NCBI GenBank assembly: GCA_003243965.1
Contig: QHBO01000040.1
Location: 26,852-90,851, forward strand
Direction: 5' to 3'
From: Chloroflexota bacterium
GTDB taxonomy: Bacteria; Chloroflexota; Limnocylindria; QHBO01
Length of the DNA stretch: 64,000 nucleotides
The position numbers and the translations under genes are program-made. Below, piece by piece: positions 59,626 to 64,000 of this stretch; position 1 is the stretch's first letter; every line of letters starts with the position of its first letter. The notes under the pieces are model-generated. The model saw nothing but the letters and a program-made list of their open reading frames with translations. It was not told the DNA's origin and did not search any database.

Positions 59626-60564
59626 TTACCGCACCTTTAGGCCAGGCTTAGGCCGGCGGCTCCGCGGCTGCTCCGTCGACGGCTGGCGCGCGATCCGGTA
59701 CGCATCCCGCCGGGCGACCCCCGCCGCACGCAGTAGCTCCACGATCGACCGAGGCGACAGCCCCGCGGAGGCGGCGGCGGCGCGGAGGGCATCGGTGTCG
59801 AGCGCCGGGGTCGGCTCGGGCGCGGCGGCTCCAAGGCCACCGATCACCACGACGTACTCGCCCCGTGGCTCGGCGACCTCCCGCGCAAGCTGCTCCGGCG
59901 TCCCGACCACCACCTGCTCGTGCCGTTTCGTCAGCTCCCTGGCCAGCACGACCTGTGTGTCCGCGGCCCACTGCCCCAACTCGGCGAGGAGCTTCGCGAC
60001 GCGATGCGGCGCCTCGTAGACGACGAGCGGCACGGCTGCCAACCGAGCCGCGTCGAGCAGGCGCTGGAGGGTCGCCGCGCGGGCGGAGGCCGGACGCGCC
60101 GGAAGGAACCCGCCGAAGAGGAAGCCGCCCGCCTCGACGCCCGCAACCGCGACCGCGGCCGTCACCGCCGAGGGGCCCGGCACGACCTCGATCGCGGCTC
60201 CGGCGCTGCGGGCCGCACGGACGAGCTCCGCCCCCGGATCGCTGATCGCCGGCATGCCGGCATCGGTGGTCAGCGCCAGCGTCTCGCCGGCCGCCAGCCG
60301 GGCGAGAAGGGTCGGCTTGCGGAGACTGGCATTGTGCGCGTTGTACGACAGGGTGGCGGTCCTGGTACCGAGGTGGGCGAGCAGCCGGGCCGCCATGCGG
60401 GTGTCCTCGGCGAGTACCAGGTCCGCCGTGCGAAGCGCCTCAGCAGCGCGTGGAGTCAGGTCGCCGAGGTTGCCGATCGGCGTGCCGACCACCAGCAGGC
60501 GGCCCCGAGCTTCGCTGGAAGCCGCCGCGCCACCGGCTTCGGACACCGCTGACCGGACGCTCAA
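59626..60564 (-). CDS. rsmI: 16S rRNA (cytidine(1402)-2'-O)-methyltransferase
   Basis: Methylates the 2'-hydroxyl of C1402 in the ribosomal P site. GRLLVVGTPIGNLGDLTPRAAEALRTADLVLAEDTR is the SAM-binding start, followed by YNAHNASLRKPTLL, TTDAGMPAISDPGAELVRAA and VVPGPSAVTAA. The C-terminal region (about 230-312) adds a helix-turn-helix-like part (GLSPRSIVELLRAAGVARRDAYRIA). The start is taken as TTG 60564 because it overlaps the nadE stop as TTGA; GTG 60546 is the alternative. Confidence 0.92.
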   Translation of the reverse strand: MSVRSAVSEAGGAAASSEARGRLLVVGTPIGNLGDLTPRAAEALRTADLVLAEDTRMAARLLAHLGTRTATLSYNAHNASLRKPTLLARLAAGETLALTTDAGMPAISDPGAELVRAARSAGAAIEVVPGPSAVTAAVAVAGVEAGGFLFGGFLPARPASARAATLQRLLDAARLAAVPLVVYEAPHRVAKLLAELGQWAADTQVVLARELTKRHEQVVVGTPEQLAREVAEPRGEYVVVIGGLGAAAPEPTPALDTDALRAAAASAGLSPRSIVELLRAAGVARRDAYRIARQPSTEQPRSRRPKPGLKVR

Positions 60565-61424
60565 CTGCGGCGAGAGCCGGGACGTCGGCGCGGGTAGAGG
60601 TGGTCGATGCCCGGCGTCCTGAGGCTGATCTTCGCCACCGGCGGCGTCTGGCGCTTGAACTCGTTGCGGGCGACGCGCTGCGCGACGGCCTCGACAACCG
60701 CACGATCGAGGCCGGCCGCCACGCAGCGCGCAACGCTCCATCGGCGATCGACAAGCGCGTACAGGACTCGGTCCAGCAACTCGTAGCTGGCCCCCAGCTC
60801 GGCTTCATCGGTCTGGCCGGGCCACAGGTCGGCCGATGGCGCCTTCTCGACGATCTGCGGAGGCACCCCGAGCTCGACGGCGATCGCCCGCAGCTGGCTT
60901 TTGTACAGGTCGCCGATCGGCGCGAATGCGCAGGCCATGTCCCCGTGCAGCGTTCCGTAGCCGAGAAGCGCCTCGGTCTTGTTGCTGGTCCCGACCACCA
61001 GCGCGTCGAAGGTAACCGAGCGGTCGTAGAGCACGATCATGCGCTGCCGTGCCATCACGTTTCCGCGGCGCACGCGCTCCGCCGCGCTGTCGCCTCGCCC
61101 GATGAGCTCGAGCATCGGGGCCACCATAGGCGTGATCTCGACCCGCTCCGACCGGCAGCCGAGCGCCTCCACCACTCGCAGCGCATCGGTCTCCGACGCG
61201 GGGGAGGAGGTCAGGTACGGCATCCGAACCGTCAGCAGGTCGTCGGCCTCGACGGCCCGGGCGCAGAGGAACGCGACCGTCGCCGAGTCGACCCCACCCG
61301 ACAGCGCGATGACCGTGCGGCGGAAGCCGGTCTGGGCCAGCTGCGCTCGGATGAAGCCGACGATCACCTCGACCGCCTGGCCCGCCTCGATGGCCGGCAG
61401 CGGCGGCGCGATCGCAGCGGTCAC
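60561..61424 (-). CDS. nadE: NAD+ synthetase, synthetase domain
   Basis: Makes NAD+ from nicotinic acid adenine dinucleotide. The 287-residue protein has the PP-loop ALSGGVDSATVA (about 41-52), then MPYLTSSPASETDAL, RQRMIVLYDRS, VVGTSNKTEALLGYGTLHGD and EKAPSADLWPGQTDE, all as in NadE. It lacks a glutaminase domain, but the preceding overlapping gene encodes one, so the pair probably works as a split glutamine-dependent enzyme. GTG 61424 overlaps that gene's stop (GTGA). Confidence 0.93.
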   Translation of the reverse strand: MTAAIAPPLPAIEAGQAVEVIVGFIRAQLAQTGFRRTVIALSGGVDSATVAFLCARAVEADDLLTVRMPYLTSSPASETDALRVVEALGCRSERVEITPMVAPMLELIGRGDSAAERVRRGNVMARQRMIVLYDRSVTFDALVVGTSNKTEALLGYGTLHGDMACAFAPIGDLYKSQLRAIAVELGVPPQIVEKAPSADLWPGQTDEAELGASYELLDRVLYALVDRRWSVARCVAAGLDRAVVEAVAQRVARNEFKRQTPPVAKISLRTPGIDHLYPRRRPGSRRS

Positions 61425-62353
61425 GCGCGCTCGCCGGCGGCGCGCCCGCCGGCGGAGTGCCGCGCAGGCGCATCCATCGGACCCTCCGGCGGCGGCAGTC
61501 CCGCCCGCTCGGTGATGATCCTGTCGAGCTCGCGCCGCGTCAGCTCCAGCCGCTCGTCGGCGAGGAGCGGCAGGGCGTAGCGCTGCACTCGCAGGTCATC
61601 GGTCTCGAGCGTGCCGACCACCAGTGCCTCCTCGTACAGCGGCGCCTCGGCAACCAGCGATCCGTCCGCGGCGAGCAGCCGCGAGCCGCCCCAGAAGGTG
61701 AGCCCCTCCTCGTTCCCGACCCGGTTGCAGAATGCGACGGCCACCGTGCCGAGCAGCGCATAGGTGTCCTGCATCTTGTGCCAACCGGCGATCGCCGCCG
61801 TCCCCGCCGCGCTGCCGGGCGCACGCGCCGGGCCTGCCGCCACGTTGACCAGCAGTGAGGCGCCGTCGAGGGCCTGGAGCATCGGCAAGCTCGGGTGCCA
61901 GAAGTCCTCGCAGATCGAAAGGCCGATGCGTCCTAGTGGCGCTCCGACCGCCGTGGTCCGGATGCGGTCCCCGGCCGAGGTGAAGCGTCCCTCGTCGAAC
62001 AGGCCGTAGGTCGGCAGATACACCTTCCGATGCAGCCCGAGCAGCTCGCCGTCGCGCAGCAGAGCGAGGCTGTTGCAGTAGCGATGCGCATCGGTTTCCT
62101 CGACGAACCCGACCGCCACCGCCATCCCCGCCACGACCCGCGACAGCGCACCGAGCCGTGGATCGTCGGCGCGCAGGGCAACCTCCGGAACCAGGTCCTG
62201 GAGCAGGTAGCCGCTCAGCGCCAGCTCGGGAAAGCAGACGAGCTGCGCTCCCTCCCGGTCCGCAGCGCGAATCCGGTCCGCGGCCAGCTCCAGGTTTGCC
62301 TCCAGGTCGCCGAGGCGGGGGGCGACCTGGACGAGGGCGATCCGATAGTCCAC
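61421..62353 (-). CDS. nitrilase-superfamily glutaminase, likely partner of NadE
   Basis: A 310-residue carbon-nitrogen hydrolase with the triad: Glu in VCFPELALSGY, Lys in LHRKVYLPTYGLFDE, Cys in GLSICEDFWHPS. The sequence follows the glutaminase half of fused glutamine-dependent NAD synthetases rather than free nitrilases (YGLFDEGRF, CNRVGNEEGLTFWGGS). Its stop overlaps the nadE GTG. It would release ammonia and pass it to NadE, a channel that usually needs a fusion. The GTG start 62353 is 7 nt from a TAGGCT box. Confidence 0.86.
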   Translation of the reverse strand: MDYRIALVQVAPRLGDLEANLELAADRIRAADREGAQLVCFPELALSGYLLQDLVPEVALRADDPRLGALSRVVAGMAVAVGFVEETDAHRYCNSLALLRDGELLGLHRKVYLPTYGLFDEGRFTSAGDRIRTTAVGAPLGRIGLSICEDFWHPSLPMLQALDGASLLVNVAAGPARAPGSAAGTAAIAGWHKMQDTYALLGTVAVAFCNRVGNEEGLTFWGGSRLLAADGSLVAEAPLYEEALVVGTLETDDLRVQRYALPLLADERLELTRRELDRIITERAGLPPPEGPMDAPARHSAGGRAAGERA

Positions 62354-62360
62354 GCCGGAT

Positions 62361-62366
62361 AGCCTA
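62361..62366 (-). promoter_or_regulatory. possible -10 box, leaderless, glutaminase-nadE-rsmI
   Basis: TAGGCT on the minus strand, 7 nt before GTG 62353. It overlaps the oppF stop codon (TAG), so it could be chance. Confidence 0.4.
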
Positions 62367-63545
62367 GCGGCTGCGCGTCTCCTCACCGAGCGTGGCGTCG
62401 CTCGGGCCGAAGATCCCGCCCGTGTCCGGCGGCGGCGGCCCGGCCGGAGTGACCGCCTCCTCCTCGCCGCTCGTCCGGCCGGAGATCGCTGCTGCCGCGG
62501 TCGAGATCAGCGCCTCGCGCCGCGTCGGCTCGATCAGCTCCTCCGCAAAGTGGCAGGCGACCCCGTGACCGGTCTCCATCTCGCGCACCGCCGGTCGCTC
62601 GTCCACGCACCGCTCCGGGTTCCCGAGCTGCTGACGCAGCCAGCAGCGCGTGTGGAACTTGCAGCCGGTGGGCGGGTTGACCGGAGAGGGAACGTCGCCG
62701 AGCAGGATGATCCGCCGGCGGCGGGCACGCAGCTCGGGGTTGGCGATCGGCACCGCGGAGAGGAGCGCGATGGTGTATGGGTGGAGTGGCAGCCGGTAGA
62801 TCTCGCGGGACGGTGCCAGCTCGGCGAGCGCTCCCAGGTACATCACCGCCACCCGGTCGCTGATGTACTCCACCACTCCCATGTTGTGTGCCACGAACAG
62901 GTAGGTGAGCCCGAGGTCGCGCTGAAGCGCGCGCAGGAGGTTGAGCACCTGGGCCTGGATGCTCACGTCGAGCGCGCTGACCGGCTCGTCGCAGACCAGC
63001 AGGTCGGGTGCGAGGACCAGCGCCCGCGCGATTCCGATTCGCTGCCGCTGTCCTCCGGAGAACTCGTGGGGGTAGCGGCGGGCGTGGTACGGCTGGAGCC
63101 CAACCTTCTCCATGATCTCCGAGACCTTGCTCGCCCGCGATGCGGGGGAGCCCATGTGGTGAATCCGGAGCCCCTCCCCGATGCTGGCGCCGATCGGTGC
63201 CCGCGGGTCGAGCGAGGCGAACGGATCCTGGAAGATGATCTGCATCCGTCGCCGGAACGGCTTGAGGTCCGAACCCTTGAGCCGGGTGATGTCCGTCCCG
63301 TCGAAGACGATGCGACCACCCGTCGGCTCGATGAGGCGCAGGAGCAGCCTGCCGACGGTCGTCTTCCCGCAGCCGGACTCCCCCACCAGCCCGAGCGTCT
63401 CGCCGCGGCGGATCGAGAAGCTCACGTCGTCGACCGCCTTCACCTGTCCGGTCGTGCGCTGCATGATCCCGCCGGTGATCGGGAAGAATTCGCTCAGGCG
63501 CTCGACCTGGACGAGATCCTGTCCGCTGCCCGCCGTCGTGGTCAC
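62364..63545 (-). CDS. oppF: oligopeptide ABC transporter ATP-binding protein
   Basis: A 393-residue ATPase of the OppF/DppF group. [30 protein letters not shown] is the typical opening. Walker [10 protein letters not shown], signature [14 protein letters not shown], Walker [17 protein letters not shown], switch His [10 protein letters not shown], and the C-terminal oligopeptide-binding motif (GCKFHTRC...ERC) are complete. A further 45 residues with Pro/Gly repeats end the protein. GTG 63545 overlaps the oppD stop (GTGA). Confidence 0.93.
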   Translation of the reverse strand: MTTTAGSGQDLVQVERLSEFFPITGGIMQRTTGQVKAVDDVSFSIRRGETLGLVGESGCGKTTVGRLLLRLIEPTGGRIVFDGTDITRLKGSDLKPFRRRMQIIFQDPFASLDPRAPIGASIGEGLRIHHMGSPASRASKVSEIMEKVGLQPYHARRYPHEFSGGQRQRIGIARALVLAPDLLVCDEPVSALDVSIQAQVLNLLRALQRDLGLTYLFVAHNMGVVEYISDRVAVMYLGALAELAPSREIYRLPLHPYTIALLSAVPIANPELRARRRRIILLGDVPSPVNPPTGCKFHTRCWLRQQLGNPERCVDERPAVREMETGHGVACHFAEELIEPTRREALISTAAAAISGRTSGEEEAVTPAGPPPPDTGGIFGPSDATLGEETRSR

Positions 63546-64000
63546 TGCCCGACCTCGTCCGGCGTGTAGTACAGCCAGCAGCGCACCTCGTGGCCCGGCG
63601 CCACCTCCCGCAACGGGGGATGCAGCCGCTCCGCCGGCTCGACGTGCTGTTCGACGCGGGTCGTGCAGCGAGGCGCGAAGCGGCAACCGGCCGGGAGGTC
63701 GATGAGGTTCGGAACGCTGCCCGGTATGGTTGCCAGCTGCTCCTTCACCTCGCCCAGGGTCGGCACCGAGCCGATCAGCCCACGCGTGTAGGGGTGTCGC
63801 GGGTCGGTGAACAGCTCGCGCACGTCGGCCTGCTCGACGATCTCGCCGGCGTACATCACCGCGACCCGGTCTGCCATCTCCGCGACCACGCCGAGGTCGT
63901 GGGTGATCAGCACGATGGCGGTGCCGGTCTCGCGTTGCAGGCTGCGCATCAGATCGAGGATCTGGGCCTGGATCGTGACGTCGAGCGCGGTGGTCGGCTC
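63542..64000 (-). CDS. oppD: oligopeptide ABC transporter ATP-binding protein, N-terminus beyond window
   Basis: The C-terminal 152 codons are visible. The sequence starts in [19 protein letters not shown] (after Walker B), contains the switch His in [25 protein letters not shown], then [16 protein letters not shown] and the C-terminal cysteine motif GCRFAPRC...HEVRCW typical of OppD/DppD. Walker A and signature lie outside. It is coupled to oppF by GTGA; permease and binding-protein genes are expected beyond the right edge. Confidence 0.92.
   Translation of the reverse strand, partial: EPTTALDVTIQAQILDLMRSLQRETGTAIVLITHDLGVVAEMADRVAVMYAGEIVEQADVRELFTDPRHPYTRGLIGSVPTLGEVKEQLATIPGSVPNLIDLPAGCRFAPRCTTRVEQHVEPAERLHPPLREVAPGHEVRCWLYYTPDEVGQ

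Overview
The window is one contiguous, very GC-rich bacterial chromosome segment (roughly 70% G+C by eye) made almost entirely of housekeeping genes, tightly packed and mostly on the minus strand. No phage, insertion sequence, plasmid or CRISPR locus is visible. The mix of genes points to an uncultured-type Chloroflexota, perhaps near Limnocylindria, or another high-GC monoderm: CWB2 cell-wall-binding repeats, GatCAB, a CIRCE-controlled groESL, an oligopeptidase B, cyclase/ATPase/TPR regulators, GTG/TTG starts and NTGA stop-start overlaps. This placement is inference; no marker was aligned.

Layout. 1-10.2 kb (minus): polA-mutM-coaE, then uvrB-[HicB/DinB-like]-uracil-DNA glycosylase-membrane protein-oligopeptidase B (cut by the window edge). 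10.2-12.2 kb: a DnaJ-domain membrane protein, an ECF sigma factor with its anti-sigma factor, and tRNA-Leu(CAA). 12.3-14.7 kb: a loose stretch of very small membrane ORFs and a retropepsin-like protease. 14.9-19.4 kb: secreted CWB2 protein, anchored phosphoesterase, zinc-ribbon membrane protein. 19.4-24.2 kb: Rieske oxygenase plus nitrilase-family amidase, then a complete polar amino acid ABC transporter. 24.3-28.8 kb: zinc-ribbon mini-protein, winged-helix protein, dnaE.

28.9-33.5 kb is the unusual part. Four loci keep their 5' and 3' ends but lack the middle: an ArsR regulator fused to the tail of an AHSA1 protein, an alpha/beta hydrolase without its lid region, a 70-residue mini-hydrolase, and a GGDEF/EAL-type gene reduced to its N-terminal membrane segment plus an out-of-frame EAL tail. 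Intact genes lie between them (terpene-cyclase-like toroid protein, methyltransferase, hydrolase, VOC protein).

33.6-48 kb: EamA transporter, a large cyclase-ATPase-TPR protein, gatCA with DUF1684, an aminotransferase, gatB and a methyltransferase. 45.3-53.1 kb (minus): deacetylase/SGNH-like fusion, acyltransferase, uvrD, DinB-like protein, ligA in one overlapping operon. 53.2-64 kb: groESL with CIRCE; flavin reductase-metG-tatD; ssb; oppD-oppF, then a separate glutaminase-like gene, nadE and rsmI.

Common themes are DNA replication and repair (polA, mutM, uvrB, UDG, dnaE, uvrD, ligA, ssb), stop/start coupling inside operons, and leaderless promoters at operon heads: a TANNNT box 6-7 nt before the start codon is visible in front of at least ten genes.
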